NCBI RefSeq assembly: GCF_001679645.1
Contig: NZ_LRUN01000043.1
Span: 1 to 64,000 of the forward strand
Length of the DNA: 64,000 nucleotides
From: Pseudomonas bananamidigenes
Lineage (GTDB): Bacteria > Pseudomonadota > Gammaproteobacteria > Pseudomonadales > Pseudomonadaceae
Reading direction: 5' to 3'
Translations under genes and position numbers: made by a program
Notes under the pieces: generated by a model
Database searches by the model: none
Told to the model about the DNA's origin: nothing
What the model saw: the letters and a program-made list of their open reading frames with translations, nothing else
In this document: in pieces, positions 14,904 through 26,747 of the stretch
Position numbering within the stretch: position 1 is the first letter of the stretch
Layout of the letters: each line of letters starts with the position of its first letter

Positions 14904-15151
14904 TCCGCTCGCCCTCCCGCTATTGCGGCAGACGAGCGAACGCAGCTTTCAAGCCAAGCGGTGACGTCTTGGAGCCGATACCGTACGCGTGATCCTGTTT
15001 TCACGTAAGGCAGTGAATTGGCACGTGAGCTGCGCCATGCGGCAAGCGTTCGGCTGGACAAACCCAATGCATCCGCAACCTGTTCGGTAGTGAGCAGTTC
15101 GGTAGCTGGGTGAGTAGAGGAGGATGGGGTTAAAGCGTTGTGGATCGTCAT
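14900..15151 (-). CDS. Small helix-turn-helix protein (excisionase/MerR-like)
   Basis: This 83-residue protein has an HTH_17/excisionase-type fold: LLTTEQVADALGLSSRTLAA, WRSSRANSLPYVKTGSRVRY and RLQDVTAWLES. Such proteins act as excisionase or as regulator of integrase and early genes. AGG lies eight to nine bases before the ATG. As first gene of the leftward operon it is transcribed from the 530-base iteron-bearing region next to the integrase. Whether it or AlpA is the excision factor cannot be told from sequence. Confidence 0.8.
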   Translation of the reverse strand: MTIHNALTPSSSTHPATELLTTEQVADALGLSSRTLAAWRSSRANSLPYVKTGSRVRYRLQDVTAWLESCVRSSAAIAGGRAE

Positions 15152-15532
15152 AGGGAGTTACCTGTCGTAGTTCGTACAGGTACTAGCTATGTAAACCAAT
15201 AGTGGATTTTTAAAAACAGTATTTTCGATCAGTTCTGAGCCTGATTCTGTTCAGAGGTAGAGTAGTTTTTCATGATCGCTGCAAAGTTTTAGTTTTTTGC
15301 CGGGCCGTCCCACCATGTCCCACTGGTTTTCTATACAGTGAAATTTTGTAGAACCAAAATTTTACCGGGACGGGTTTCCCGACGAACGGTATGGCTTCAT
15401 GGGAGGAGTGGATTCAACAGCTTCTCCTCTGCTCGTCTCGCATTCCCCCTCCGCCCCACGTTTGAAGTGACCTCGCGACCCTTTTAAGGCTTGGAAATGT
15501 ATGCCATCAGGCAACTGGGAGTTGAAGTCGGC

Positions 15533-15654
15533 GTTACACCAGTTGCCTTCGTTACACAGGGTGTACGCGTCGTCACTAAAACGTGTAGCGGCCGTGAGGG
15601 CCAATGATTCCGGGGCGTCCATGAGAGTCGTTACACCTGTGACACGCGTTACAC
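15533..15654 (-). repeat. GTGTAAC iterons near the integrase
   Basis: On the minus strand GTGTAAC occurs with starts at 15539, 15557, 15636 and 15654, and a GTGTCAC variant lies at 15639-15645, giving three units at exact 9-bp spacing (15630-15654). The flank next to the integrase stop (ACCCCTCCGAAAATC on the minus strand) repeats the flank of the array at 1844. The region 15152-15682 has no gene and must hold the early operon's promoter. No clear -35/-10 pair was chosen. Confidence 0.65.
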
Positions 15655-15682
15655 CGATTTTCGGAGGGGTATGGGTGGCGTT

Positions 15683-16918
15683 TCAATGAACCCCTTCAAA
15701 ACTCTCTTTGACGACATTCCCAATCGCCAGTTGATCGAGATAATCGGCATACCACTGCATCATGCTTGTACGCTGCTTAAGATACACAGCTTTGTTGTAG
15801 ACACCCGCGACCCCGTCTTTCATATGTGAGAGCTGGGCCTCGATGTGATTCTCGTCGAAGCCATGCTCGTTGAGGATCGTGCTGGCAATGTGTCTAAATC
15901 CATGCCCAGTTTGTCGGCCCTCATACCCTAGGCGACGTAACGCCATCAGGAAAACAGTGTTGGAGCGAGCTTTGGTTGTATCACTACGACCGGGAAAAAG
16001 TAGCTGGTAGTTGCCTGTCAAAACATACAAATCTTTCAGCAGCGTCACGGCCTGGTGTGGAAGAGGTACCAAGTGTTCACGGCGACGTTTCATTCGTTCT
16101 GCGGGGATCGTCCAAATCGCTTTCTTCAGATCGAACTCCGTCCACCTTGCCTCACGAATTTCGGAAGGGCGGCAAGCCAGCATCGAGAGCAGGTGAAGAC
16201 CGATGCGGATATCAATAGCGCTTGGATAAGAGCGGATCGCTCGGAGCAGAGGAGGTAGTTCCTCAGGCGACACATGAGCGTAGTTTTCCGCTGGTTTTGT
16301 CTGCAGAAATTTGTGCAATCCCTCCAGGGGGTTGTGTGTTGCTCGCCCGGTCACCCTAGCTAGGTCGTAAATTTCACGACACATCCCTCTTACACGACTG
16401 GTCTGCTCGATGATTCCTTTCCGTTCCATTGAGCGAAGAAAGTCCATCCACTCCATTGGAAGAATCTCGCGGTAGGAGCGCGTTCCGAAAACAGGGAAAA
16501 CATGAAGCTCGAGAGCGCCGATAGTTCGGACTGCTGTTCCTGCGGTCCACCCTTTGCGTTTGGACGCATACCATTCCCGTGCAAGCTTCTCGAAGGTATT
16601 ACTGGCGCTCTCCAATTCGGCGGCTTTTTTCGCCCGCATTGTTGCCAGTGGGTTACTTCCGTCAGCAGTGCTTGCCCTCAGGTCTGATGCTTTCTGGCGA
16701 GCTACCGAACCGGACACCGCCGGGTAACTACCCAACCCGATCCATGACCATTTTCCGTCGGCCTTCTTGTATCGAAGCTGCCACGACTTCTTCCCATCCG
16801 GCCGCACCCGAAGATAGACGTTGTTGCCGTCGTGCTCTCGGTACTCCTTGGAGTCGGCTTCTAGGCTCGCTATGACTGTGTCTGCGAGAGGACGCCGCTT
16901 GATTTCAGTCCGTTTCAT
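15683..16918 (-). CDS. int: Tyrosine integrase of the ssrA-inserted element
   Basis: This 411-residue recombinase has an N-terminal arm-binding domain (DUF4102 type, 1-90: YLRVRPDGKKSWQLRYKKAD), a core-binding domain (about 105-185) and the catalytic domain. Visible catalytic residues are the arginine in ACRPSEIREARW, HGFRH, LSHM and the tyrosine in VAGVYNKAVYL. It catalyses integration into the 3' end of ssrA and, with a directionality factor, excision. The gene lies 168 bases from the tmRNA end, with its start facing it, the usual layout. The ATG at 16918 fits family starts (MKRTEIKRRPLADTV); AAGGA is unusually close to it, so translation may be weak. The frame extends to a TTG at 16996. 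Confidence 0.95.
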   Translation of the reverse strand: MKRTEIKRRPLADTVIASLEADSKEYREHDGNNVYLRVRPDGKKSWQLRYKKADGKWSWIGLGSYPAVSGSVARQKASDLRASTADGSNPLATMRAKKAAELESASNTFEKLAREWYASKRKGWTAGTAVRTIGALELHVFPVFGTRSYREILPMEWMDFLRSMERKGIIEQTSRVRGMCREIYDLARVTGRATHNPLEGLHKFLQTKPAENYAHVSPEELPPLLRAIRSYPSAIDIRIGLHLLSMLACRPSEIREARWTEFDLKKAIWTIPAERMKRRREHLVPLPHQAVTLLKDLYVLTGNYQLLFPGRSDTTKARSNTVFLMALRRLGYEGRQTGHGFRHIASTILNEHGFDENHIEAQLSHMKDGVAGVYNKAVYLKQRTSMMQWYADYLDQLAIGNVVKESFEGVH

Positions 16919-17018
16919 TTCCTTGTACCCATCAGTTTCAATCTGTATCCGTGGTACATGAAAGGATACAGGGCACATTGGGATAGGGGTAGACAAGGAC
17001 GGATAGCCAGAAACAAGG

Positions 17019-17039
17019 AAGCCCGCACAGGGCGGGCTT
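17019..17039. terminator. Terminator downstream of tmRNA (element-supplied)
   Basis: AAGCCCGC pairs with GCGGGCTT over a 5-base loop, 47 bases past the tmRNA CCA on the minus strand. Because the element replaced the original downstream DNA, this hairpin is presumably supplied by the element. Confidence 0.6.
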
Positions 17040-17085
17040 CTTGGGGTGTTTCGTAGACTGTCTGAGACAGGTCTAGATTGCTATT

Positions 17086-17475
17086 TGGTGGAGCCGGGGG
17101 GATTTGAACCCCCGTCCGCCAGTACTCCGCTGTCGGTACTACATGCTTAGCCGTGTCTATTAAGTTAACCCTCAGCGACCCGACGGGCAGGGTGCTTTGG
17201 GCGAGTTGTGTAAGTTTTAGCCGCTTCGTCCACAACGTACTGCACGGCGATTCTGTTCTATATGACAATCATTTCGGGTTTACAGACATCCCCTGATGAT
17301 TGCTGGGCCCGAAGGCACCAGAAGTGCATGTCAGCTGCAATTAAGCAGCGAGAGCAGCACCGTATTGGTCGTCATTGGCAACTATAAGAAGTTGCAACAG
17401 TGGATTTACGACTTCTGTTACCAAGTCGGCATGCACCTAGAGTTTCGCAACCGGCGTCGAATCCTGAACGGCCCC
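17086..17475 (-). ncRNA. ssrA: Transfer-messenger RNA (tmRNA)
   Basis: On the minus strand the gene starts GGGGCCGTTCAGGATTCGAC and ends GGTTCAAATCCCCCCGGC-TCCACCA, the tRNA-Ala-like half. The mRNA-like part reads GCC AAT GAC GAC CAA TAC and onward to a TAA, giving a tag ANDDQYGAALAA, close to the Pseudomonas tags ending in LAA/AA. tmRNA rescues stalled ribosomes and tags the incomplete peptide for proteolysis together with SmpB, encoded at 26748-27230. The 3' end is intact although it is the integration site of the island. Confidence 0.97.
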
Positions 17476-17541
17476 GAACTCATTGCCCGGTACATCTGTT
17501 GGAGCAACAAGCACGTGCAGTGTACGCCAAACGGCCCGCGA

Positions 17542-17561
17542 GGCCAACCCGAAGGTTGGCC
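17542..17561 (-). terminator. Hairpin terminator after the exported-protein gene
   Basis: GGCCAACC pairs with GGTTGGCC over a CGAA/TTCG loop, ten bases past the stop of the gene at 17571. It also separates that gene from ssrA. Confidence 0.65.
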
Positions 17562-17570
17562 GGGCTTCGA

Positions 17571-17849
17571 TCAATTGTTGGTGCCGCTGGATTTTCGGAG
17601 TTCCGTAATGGTCTGCGAGGTTTCCGCGACGCAATCATCGATTTTGCCCTGGGCCTTGAGCGCCTGTGCCTTCTGCACACTGGTTTCGGCGCGCTGGCTC
17701 AGTTCCGGTGACGATGAAAGCTGGGCCTTGGCATTGTTGATGGTCTGGATGTTGGCATCGCACAGGTCGGCAGGCTTGTCGGCCGCGAACGAGGCGGATG
17801 CCATCATCGATGCCGTAACGAACAGACCTAACAGTACAGAACGTTTCAT
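17571..17849 (-). CDS. Small exported protein of unknown function
   Basis: This 92-residue protein starts with a signal peptide (MKRSVLLGLFVTASMMASAS then FAA, cleavage near residue 23). A helical mature part follows with two cysteines (DLCDANIQTINNAKAQL; GKIDDCVAETSQTITEL) that could form a disulfide in the periplasm. AAGGAG lies before the ATG at 17849; the longer frame to 17963 lacks support. It lies between ssrA and dld with its own hairpin. I recognise the type from Pseudomonas genomes but know no function. Confidence 0.8.
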   Translation of the reverse strand: MKRSVLLGLFVTASMMASASFAADKPADLCDANIQTINNAKAQLSSSPELSQRAETSVQKAQALKAQGKIDDCVAETSQTITELRKSSGTNN

Positions 17850-17979
17850 ATGAATCTCCTTGAACTGAGGGATCCAGACTTCGCTGGCCGTCAGGACGGG
17901 CAACCGGTTGGAGGAAAAGCCCCGATTGGCGGGGCTTGTTCTGTGGACTGCCATGGCTTTCAAGGAGTTCTATTTTTCT

Positions 17980-20786
<2,807 letters not shown>

Positions 20787-20790
<4 letters not shown>

Positions 20791-21458
20791 TGGTCCTCCA
20801 GGATCAACACCACCAGGTCTTTCGGGCCGTGGGCGCCGTAGGCCAGCACTTGTTCGATGTCGGCGGTTTTCGACGGGCCGGACACCAGCAATGCATTGGT
20901 CGGCATGCCCTGGGCCCACTCGAATTCCTGCTGCACCTGATAGAAGTTGTCGCGGATCTGACTGGCCTTGAGCAGGGCGAAGTGCACCGGCGGTACCAGG
21001 CTCATCAGCCGTGGTTCTTCGCGGGTCGGCCAGAGAATCAGGCTGCCCGTAGCGGCGATGGCGCCGAGGGTGCCGGTAAGGCTGGCCGGGGTGTCGTTGA
21101 ACAACTCGGCTTTCCATTCCTCCACCGGTCGGTCGTAGGATTTCAGCGTCGGCAGACCCGGATTGTTCGCCCAGTGCTGTGTGATGCGTTGCCCGTGAGG
21201 CGTCGTCGGTGCGATCAGCAGGCTTGGTAACTGGCGGTCGCGCAGCAATTGCGCGAGCAGAGCCGGCCACGCGTCCGCAGACGTCAGATGGATTTCGGTG
21301 TGCACCGCTTCCATCAGTTTGCGCAGTTGCGGGATCCGTTGTTCGGCGCTGTAGGTGTAAGGCCGGGTCACCAGATCGACATCGAAGTTGTCGGCAATCG
21401 GTGTGGTGCCGGTCAGACTTTTACGCAACTTGCCGAGGATGTTTTGCTTGGCGCTCAT
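20787..21458 (-). CDS. lldG: L-lactate oxidation complex subunit LutC/LldG
   Basis: This 223-residue protein belongs to the LutC/YkgG (DUF162) family; GTLGAIAATGSLILW and RLMSLVPPVHFALLKASQI are the family's conserved segments. It is one of three subunits (LldE, LldF, LldG) that oxidise L-lactate to pyruvate in the cytoplasm or at the membrane. The ATG at 21458 overlaps the lldF stop and GGAG lies seven bases before it, so it is preferred to the TTG one codon earlier. Confidence 0.92.
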
Positions 21459-22912
21459 CAACGATCTCCTTGTTTGGCCAGATGCTCGCGGGCCATGTCA
21501 TGCAGTGAGCGGGCGGCGGGTTTCGGAGCGCTGTGATTCTGCGTCCACGGGCCGACATTGTTCGGCGTCAGCGCGCGCAGGCGTGTGGCGAAGAACGCAA
21601 ACAGTCGATACAAAGTCGGCGAGCTGTTGAGCTTCGCCCAGGCATTCCAGATGAACCGTTCCTTGCGCGAATACTTGCTGCCCTGGCCGCGCATCACTTG
21701 ATGAGGACTGTCGGGAGCTTTGACGTTTTCTTCGCGCAGGCGACGCAGCAGCGCAGGGATCGGAATCTTCACCGGGCACACTTCACCGCAGGCTCCACAT
21801 AACGAAGACGCGCTCGGGTGGTCCGGGACTTTCGCCAGGCCGACCATGTGCGGGGTGATGATTTTGCCGATCGGGCCGGGATAAACCTCGCCGTAGGTAT
21901 GGCCGCCGATACGGGTGTAAACCGGGCAATGGTTCATGCAGGCGCCGCAGCGGATGCAGTTGAGGGTCTGGCGCAATTCACTGTCGGCGAAGGCCTGGCT
22001 GCGACCGTTGTCGAGCAGGACCAGATGCACTTCCTGCGGGCCGTCGAGTTCATGCTCCTTGCGCGGGCCGGAGATCATGTTGACGTAGGTGGTGATCGGA
22101 ATGCCCAGCGCCGAACGGGTCAGCAACGACAGCAGCGGCACCACGTCGCGCAGGTTTTCCACGACTTTTTCGATGCCGGTGACGGCGATGTGCACCGGCG
22201 GCACGGTGGTGGTCATGCGTCCGTTGCCTTCGTTTTCCACCAGCAGCAGGGTGCCGGTTTCGGCCACGGCGAAGTTGACGCCGGAGACGCCGATGTCCGC
22301 TTCGAAGAATTTCTGCCGCAGGACCCTGCGACCGATCTGAATGAGTTGGTCAACGTCCTTGGTGTATTCCACGCCAAGTCTGTCGTGGAACAAGGACGCG
22401 ACCTGACCGGCATTCTTGTGGATTGCCGGCATGATGATGTGAGAAGGCTTCTCGTGGTCGAGCTGGACGATGTATTCCCCCATGTCGGACTCCAGACATT
22501 CAATGTCTTGAGCCTCGAGGAAATGGTTCATCTCCATCTCTTCGCTGACCATCGATTTGCCCTTGATCACTTGCCGCGCCTCGTGAGCGCGGATGATCGA
22601 AAGGACGATGCCATTGGCCTCGTCCACCGTTTCCGCCCAGTGCACTGTCACACCGTTGCGGGTCAGGTTCTGTTCCAGTTGCTCGAGCAGGTCGGGCAAC
22701 CTGGAGAGCGCGCGGGCACGGATCGCATTGCCCAGTGCGCGCAGGTGTTCTCTTTCGTGGGCATCGCTGAAAGCCGCTGCCCGCTTGGTCATCAGTGAAT
22801 CCATCGCCGTGCGGAAGTTGTTCCGCAACTGCGAATCGCCCAGAGCGTTGTGCGCCCGGGCGCGGAAATCGTCTTCTACGGCAACCACAGGAATCATCGT
22901 GGAAGTGCTCAT
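21458..22912 (-). CDS. lldF: L-lactate oxidation iron-sulfur subunit LutB/LldF
   Basis: This 484-residue protein has the LutB/YkgF layout: a DUF162-like domain (about 70-300, with AETGTLLLVENEGNGRM) and a ferredoxin-type segment with CIRCGACMNHCP near 305 and CGACGEVCP near 360. It carries the Fe-S clusters that pass electrons from lactate. The upstream frame is open for about 100 codons more, but GGAGG lies six bases before the ATG at 22912, which also overlaps the lldE stop by ATGA. Confidence 0.93.
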   Translation of the reverse strand: MSTSTMIPVVAVEDDFRARAHNALGDSQLRNNFRTAMDSLMTKRAAAFSDAHEREHLRALGNAIRARALSRLPDLLEQLEQNLTRNGVTVHWAETVDEANGIVLSIIRAHEARQVIKGKSMVSEEMEMNHFLEAQDIECLESDMGEYIVQLDHEKPSHIIMPAIHKNAGQVASLFHDRLGVEYTKDVDQLIQIGRRVLRQKFFEADIGVSGVNFAVAETGTLLLVENEGNGRMTTTVPPVHIAVTGIEKVVENLRDVVPLLSLLTRSALGIPITTYVNMISGPRKEHELDGPQEVHLVLLDNGRSQAFADSELRQTLNCIRCGACMNHCPVYTRIGGHTYGEVYPGPIGKIITPHMVGLAKVPDHPSASSLCGACGEVCPVKIPIPALLRRLREENVKAPDSPHQVMRGQGSKYSRKERFIWNAWAKLNSSPTLYRLFAFFATRLRALTPNNVGPWTQNHSAPKPAARSLHDMAREHLAKQGDR

Positions 22913-23733
22913 CGCGCACCTCCGGTTCGTTGCCAGAGAAAGCTCGCCAGGTGTTGCCCGCGCAGCGCTTCCTTCTGTTTTTCCAGCGAGCCGTTGATGT
23001 TCATCAAGCAGCCGCAATCGGCACTGAGCACCTGATGCGCGCCGGATTCCTTCAACGCCCGGGTCTTGTCGGCCACCATCGCGCCGGAAATGTCTGGCAT
23101 ACGGACGCTGAATGTCCCACCGAAGCCACAGCATTCGCTTTCGTGATCGTGGTTGACCCGTTCCACGTTGCTCAACTGCGCCAACAACTCGCGGCCGTGC
23201 AGGTGGGTGTTCATTTCCCGTCGTGCCGAGCACGACGTGTGCAGCGCCACTTTGACCGGCTCGCCGCTGTCCTTGAGCTGCACCTTGCAGACGAACAACA
23301 GAAACTCGGCCAATTCATAGGTCCGGGCCGCGAGGGCCTGAACCTGTTTCAACGTTTGCGGCTCGTCCTTGAACAAGTCGGCGTAATGCTCACGGATCAT
23401 TCCCGCGCAGGAGCCGGACGGCACCACCACTGGATAATCCCCGGCAAACAACGCCAGTTGCGAGCGCGCCACCGTCCGTGCCTGCTCGGTGTAACCCGAG
23501 GTGTAGGCCGGTTGTCCGCAGCAGCTCTGCCCTTGCGGGTAGTCGACCCGAATGCCTTCGCGTTCCAGCAAGTGGATCGCATCCATCCCGGCTTCGGGAT
23601 AAAACAGGTCGACCACGCAAGTGCCGAACAGGTAGACCCGCGACGGTTTCTCGCTCGGGTACTGCCGGGGTTCGGGCAGTGGTGGTGCAACGCGGGTGGC
23701 GTTGGGCACGGCGTTGTAAAAAAGCTCGCTCAT
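22909..23733 (-). CDS. lldE: L-lactate oxidation subunit LutA/LldE
   Basis: This 274-residue protein has two CCG (cysteine-rich) domains: QSCCGQPAYTSGY near 70 and ECCGFGGTFSVRMPDISGAM near 200, with SCSARREMNTH between. These domains bind Fe-S centres in the LutA/GlpC family. It is the first of the three lactate-oxidation subunits and follows the permease on the same strand after a gap of about 160 bases. That gap holds a GC-rich hairpin (23834-23858) which may attenuate or process the transcript. Confidence 0.93.
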   Translation of the reverse strand: MSELFYNAVPNATRVAPPLPEPRQYPSEKPSRVYLFGTCVVDLFYPEAGMDAIHLLEREGIRVDYPQGQSCCGQPAYTSGYTEQARTVARSQLALFAGDYPVVVPSGSCAGMIREHYADLFKDEPQTLKQVQALAARTYELAEFLLFVCKVQLKDSGEPVKVALHTSCSARREMNTHLHGRELLAQLSNVERVNHDHESECCGFGGTFSVRMPDISGAMVADKTRALKESGAHQVLSADCGCLMNINGSLEKQKEALRGQHLASFLWQRTGGAR

Positions 23734-23895
23734 CAGGCGTGTCTCCGGGTGGACCCGGTTATCCGTCTGTCGAGGCTGCCGAATATAGAGCGTGTTGCTT
23801 TCAGCAGCCTTACAGACCGGGTTGTGAATTGCTGACGCCGGAATCGCGAACCGGCGTCGGTTATTTCCATGTCGCTTGTGGTCTTCTTGCAGGTA

Positions 23896-25590
23896 TCAGT
23901 GCACCAGCATGCCGGTGAACCAGTAGGCCTGGGCCAGAGTGATCAGGCCGACAATCGTTGCAAAGAATAGGCTGTGCTTGAGGGTGAAGCGGAACAGGTC
24001 GGACTCCTTGCCTACCAGACCGGTCGCGGCACAGGCCACGGCGATCGACTGCGGCGAAATCATTTTGCCGGTCACGCCGCCGCTGGTATTGGCAGCGACA
24101 AGCAAGGTGTCGTTGACCCCGATCTGGTGCGCGGTGGTTGCTTGCAGCGAACTGAACAGCGCGTTGGACGAGGTATCGGAACCGGTGAGGAATACACCCA
24201 GCCAACCGAGGAACGGCGAGAAGAACGGGAACGCTGCACCGGTCGCGGCCAGGACCAAGGCCATGGTCGAGGACATGCCGGAATAGTTGGTGACGAAGGC
24301 GAACGCCAGCACCATGCCGATCGACAGGATAGGCCAGCGCAGTTCGTAGAAGGTCTCTTTCAAAGTGGTCAGACCAGTTTTGAAATTGATCTTCAGGATC
24401 ACCATCGAGATCAGCGCGGAGAAGAAAATCGCCGTGCCGGTAGCGGAGATCGGGTCGAGCTTGAACACCGCCGGGATGGCTGTCGGTGTGGCGACGATCG
24501 GTGCGGTCTTGATCACCAGTTGATCCAGATGCGGGATCGCGAAGTTGAACACCCAGGCGTACATCGAGCCGCCGGCGGCGAACATCGCCTTGAACGGTTT
24601 GAGGGTCCAGATGGTGACCAGCACGGTGAGGATCAGGAACGGCGACCAGGCCTTGAAGATTTCCCCGAGGCTGTAGGGGGATTCGATGGTGGTGCGTCTT
24701 TGGCCGAAACCACCGACGCTGGCGGTCACCACCGAAGCGGAAACCGCACCGGCAATGTGTTGGCCGGCGGCGCGTTTCGGCTGCCAGATTTTCAGGAACA
24801 GCGTCAGCGCAATCAGGCTGGCCAGGGCCGAGGTGATGTCCGGCAGTTCCGGGCCGATGAAGTTCGAGGTGAAGTACTGGGTCACGGCGAAACTCAGGCC
24901 GGCAACCAGTGCGGCTGGCCAGGTTTCACGCACGCCGCGCAGGCCGTCCATCATGAACACCAGCCAGAACGGCACGAACAGCGACAGCAGCGGCAACTGG
25001 CGGCCGGTCATGGCGCCGATCTTGAACGCATCGATACCGGTGACCTGCCCGGCGACGATGATCGGAATCCCCAAGGCACCGAATGCAACCGGCGCGGTGT
25101 TGGCAATCAGGCACAGACCGGCTGCGTACAGCGGATTGAAGCCCAGTCCTACCAGCAGCGCGGCAGTAATCGCCACCGGCGCACCGAAACCGGCTGCACC
25201 TTCGAGGAAGGCGCCAAAGCAGAAACCGATCAGCAGCACCTGCAAGCGCTGGTCATCGGTGATCGACAGTACCGAGCTGCGGATGACTTCGAACTGACCG
25301 CTCTTGACCGTCAGTTTGTACAGAAACACCGCCGCCACGATGATCCAGGCAATTGGCCACAGACCATAGGCAAAACCATACCCGGCGGCGGCGAACGCCA
25401 TGTCCGCCGGCATCTGGAACGCGAAGATCGCCACAAGAATCGCCAGAGCCAGCGTGATGCTGCCGGCGACATGACCTTTGAGGCGGAACACCGCCAGAGC
25501 AAGAAAGAAGAACACGATGGGAATGACGGCCGCGAGTGCGGACACGCCGAGACTGCCGAGCGGGCTGTAGAGCTGTTGCCAGGTTTGCAT
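23896..25590 (-). CDS. lldP: L-lactate permease
   Basis: This 564-residue inner-membrane protein of the LctP family has about 12-14 hydrophobic segments. Family signatures include [52 protein letters not shown] and [20 protein letters not shown]. It imports lactate (and probably glycolate) with protons. It is the first gene of the lactate operon, transcribed away from lldR. The palindromic operator at 25642-25658 lies 52 bases upstream of its start. Confidence 0.95.
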   Translation of the reverse strand: MQTWQQLYSPLGSLGVSALAAVIPIVFFFLALAVFRLKGHVAGSITLALAILVAIFAFQMPADMAFAAAGYGFAYGLWPIAWIIVAAVFLYKLTVKSGQFEVIRSSVLSITDDQRLQVLLIGFCFGAFLEGAAGFGAPVAITAALLVGLGFNPLYAAGLCLIANTAPVAFGALGIPIIVAGQVTGIDAFKIGAMTGRQLPLLSLFVPFWLVFMMDGLRGVRETWPAALVAGLSFAVTQYFTSNFIGPELPDITSALASLIALTLFLKIWQPKRAAGQHIAGAVSASVVTASVGGFGQRRTTIESPYSLGEIFKAWSPFLILTVLVTIWTLKPFKAMFAAGGSMYAWVFNFAIPHLDQLVIKTAPIVATPTAIPAVFKLDPISATGTAIFFSALISMVILKINFKTGLTTLKETFYELRWPILSIGMVLAFAFVTNYSGMSSTMALVLAATGAAFPFFSPFLGWLGVFLTGSDTSSNALFSSLQATTAHQIGVNDTLLVAANTSGGVTGKMISPQSIAVACAATGLVGKESDLFRFTLKHSLFFATIVGLITLAQAYWFTGMLVH

Positions 25591-25641
25591 ATGGGGTGGC
25601 CCCTAATTGTTGTTGGTCAGGCACTGTCAGCGTTCTTGGTT

Positions 25642-25658
25642 AATTGGTAAGACCAATT
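25642..25658. promoter_or_regulatory. LldR-type operator palindrome
   Basis: AATTGGT-AAG-ACCAATT is a perfect 7+3+7 palindrome in the lldP/lldR intergenic region. AATTGGTnnnACCAATT is the operator form known for the FadR-subfamily regulators PdhR and LldR. The protein encoded next to it is of that group, so LldR binding and lactate-controlled repression of lldP are the natural reading. Confidence 0.88.
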
Positions 25659-25851
25659 TACAATCGCTGTCGGCTAGGGTAAAAGCCTTGATGTCGGTGT
25701 GTCAATTTGTCGCCCGGAAACTTTCGTCGAATGACCGGTGCAGGCTCGAACTGATCCGCTCCGGGGCGTTTCATCTGGCAGGTGTCGGCAGGGCGCCGAT
25801 AGGCCAGAATAGAGAGCCCGGCGCATGGTCGGGCTCGTGGAGAATTGAGTG

Positions 25852-26619
25852 ATGGGGTTTGATCAGATACGTCAGCGCCGTTTGTCTGACGATATTGTCG
25901 AGCGGCTCGAGGGGATGATCCTTGAGGGCACGCTGAAGCCTGGCGAGAAACTGCCGGCCGAGCGCGTGTTGGCTGAGCAGTTCGGTGTTTCCCGACCGTC
26001 GCTGCGCGAGGCGATCCAGAAACTGGCGGCCAAGGGGTTGCTGGTCAGCAAGCAGGGTGGCGGCAATTACGTGGTGGACAGCCTGGGCTCGACTTTCAGT
26101 GATCCGCTGCTGCAATTGCTGGAAAGCAATCCGGAGGCCCAGCGCGATTTGCTGGAATTTCGCCATACGCTGGAGGCATCGTGCGCCTATTACGCAGCAT
26201 TGCGCGCTACAGACGTGGATCGCGAACGGCTGACTGCTGCGTTCGAAGAACTGCAGGATTGCTACTCGCGGCATGACGAAGTGAGTCGGGCCGAGGAGGG
26301 CGCGGCGGACGCGAAGTTTCATCTGGCCATCGCGGAGGCCAGCCACAACGCGGTGTTGCTGCACACCATTCGCGGGTTGTTCGACCTGCTCAAGCGCAAC
26401 GTGGTGACCAACATTGGCGGTATGTACAAACAGCGCACGGAAACCCGCGACATGCTGATCACTCAGCATCGGGAACTGTATCAGGCGATTATCGAAGGGC
26501 GTGCGGATCAGGCGCGCGAGGTGTCCAGTCGACACATTCTGTACGTGCAGGAAGTGCTGGAAGAGGTGCGTCAGGAAGTTCAGCGCGTGGCTCGGGCGGA
26601 GCGGCGCAAAGGGATGTAG
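25852..26619 (+). CDS. lldR: GntR/FadR-family lactate regulator LldR
   Basis: This 255-residue regulator has a GntR winged helix (7-75: LKPGEKLPAERVLAEQFGVS, RPSLREAIQKLAAKGLL) and a FadR-type ligand domain (FCD, 95-230) with the metal-binding set seen in KFHLAIAEASHN and HRELYQAI. It should repress the divergent lldP operon until lactate binds. GGAG lies nine bases before the ATG; a GTG one codon upstream is also possible. A REP pair follows the stop. Confidence 0.9.
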   Translation: MGFDQIRQRRLSDDIVERLEGMILEGTLKPGEKLPAERVLAEQFGVSRPSLREAIQKLAAKGLLVSKQGGGNYVVDSLGSTFSDPLLQLLESNPEAQRDLLEFRHTLEASCAYYAALRATDVDRERLTAAFEELQDCYSRHDEVSRAEEGAADAKFHLAIAEASHNAVLLHTIRGLFDLLKRNVVTNIGGMYKQRTETRDMLITQHRELYQAIIEGRADQAREVSSRHILYVQEVLEEVRQEVQRVARAERRKGM

Positions 26620-26634
26620 CGGTGAACGATTGAT

Positions 26635-26725
26635 TGTGGCGAGGGAGCTTGCTCCCGGTACTGGTCATTTCATGAAGACCAGGCGACTGCTTCGCAGTCG
26701 AGCGGGAGCAAGCTCCCTCGCCACA
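26635..26725. repeat. REPIN-type inverted REP pair
   Basis: TGTGGCGAGGGAGCTTGCTC at the left is repeated as its reverse complement at the right, with each unit itself palindromic (GGGAGC/GCTCCC). The 45 bases between contain a second hairpin (CGACTGC/GCAGTCG). This is the paired REP form spread by RAYT transposases in P. fluorescens-group genomes. It sits between the lldR and smpB stops. Confidence 0.88.
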
Positions 26726-26747
26726 GAGCCGGATCAAGGTTGAGGAA

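Noticed and set aside
15362-15622. An 86-codon minus-strand frame between the integrase and the HTH gene
   Set aside because: No ribosome site, odd composition, and it overlaps the iteron array; more likely regulatory DNA.
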